A stretch of 31,536 nucleotides of DNA from a virus. Position numbers and translations under genes: made by a program. Below are positions 31,237 through 31,536 of the stretch, piece by piece. Numbering within the stretch: position 1 is the stretch's first letter; each line of letters starts with the position of its first letter. The DNA is taken from the IMG/VR virus record IMGVR_UViG_3300009702_001272, positions 1-31,536 of that record; one strand, 5' to 3'. Below the pieces are notes generated by a model that was not told the origin of the DNA, ran no database searches, and saw only the letters and a list, made by a program, of their open reading frames with translations.

Positions 31237-31536
31237 ATGAATAAACCCAAGATCACGTTCCAGGACTGCACTGCCGCCATCAGGGAGATCGTTGGCCACT
31301 GGAAAGCCCTTGGGGGAGCCACGCTCGTCCTTGGCGTCGTCCCAACCATCCTCGCGATGCGAGGCGGTGTGCCCAACTCTACCTACCGGACAATCATCTT
31401 CTCCGTAGCCACTGTCGCCGTCATCGGCACATGTGTCTATACCGTCTCGTGCCTTCTCGCGTCCAAGCGGCTAACCGATGAGCATCGCCATGACGAACAA
31501 CTCGCACTGGCTGTGGATCGTAACGCCCTCAGCTAG
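31237..31536 (+). CDS. Small two-transmembrane protein
   Basis: A 99-residue protein that ends exactly at the window end. Two hydrophobic segments (GGATLVLGVVPTILAMRGG; IIFSVATVAVIGTCVYTVSCLLA) are separated by a short loop; the C-terminus is charged. It starts 26 bp after the previous gene and has no clear ribosome site. Third member of the TIR operon by position. Confidence 0.6.
   Translation: MNKPKITFQDCTAAIREIVGHWKALGGATLVLGVVPTILAMRGGVPNSTYRTIIFSVATVAVIGTCVYTVSCLLASKRLTDEHRHDEQLALAVDRNALS

Noticed and set aside
1-31536. CRISPR arrays, tRNA or rRNA genes, insertion sequences
   Set aside because: No regularly spaced repeats, cloverleaf-like sequences or transposase frames were seen by eye; a tRNA scan would settle the point.

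Overview
The window is the genome, or most of the genome, of a tailed temperate phage (prophage) with high GC and dense, overlapping genes. Many neighbouring genes share ATGA or GTGA stop/start overlaps. The host cannot be fixed from the sequence. The GC-rich codon use, GGAG-type ribosome sites, a DUF2924/serine-recombinase cassette and a lysine-rich HARE-HTH protein would fit a planctomycete (Phycisphaerae-like) host, but this is a low-confidence guess. No rRNA, tRNA or CRISPR array was found.

Layout. (1) 1-14.7 kb, minus strand: packaging and virion module. In transcription order it holds a small pre-terminase gene, large terminase, a two-gene toxin-antitoxin insert, a gpW-like connector, lambda-type portal, a fused prohead protease/major capsid protein, small head and connector genes, a DUF2190 protein, tail terminator candidate, major tail protein, tail assembly chaperone with a likely -1 frameshift extension, a lipoprotein, a gp10-like protein and the tape measure. 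(2) 14.8-16.2 kb, plus strand: a pocket of four small genes with two good intrinsic terminators; one gene is a histone-H1-like HARE-HTH protein. (3) 16.2-24.8 kb, minus strand: early and replication module. It holds an ECF-like sigma factor, Sak4-type ATPase, DUF669 protein, RusA resolvase, DEAH helicase, a small protein, a primase/DUF3987 protein and a ParB-DNA methyltransferase. A 231-bp cluster of ten TTCACC/GGTGAA repeats just after the primase gene is a candidate origin. (4) 25.0-27.2 kb, minus strand: two overlapping genes of unknown function with their own promoter, a structured leader and a downstream terminator-like hairpin. (5) 27.2-29.8 kb, minus strand: integration cassette (small ORF, DUF2924, large serine recombinase, HTH protein). 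(6) 30.3-31.5 kb, plus strand: a TIR-domain gene followed by two small membrane-protein genes, probably a defence operon.

The regions most likely to hold something new are the AbiE-like pair between terminase and portal with its nested 55-bp operator, the unknown two-gene unit at 25-27 kb, the TIR/membrane operon at the right end, the repeat-rich candidate origin, and a lipoprotein encoded among the tail genes. All functions are read from motifs and gene order; no database search was possible.
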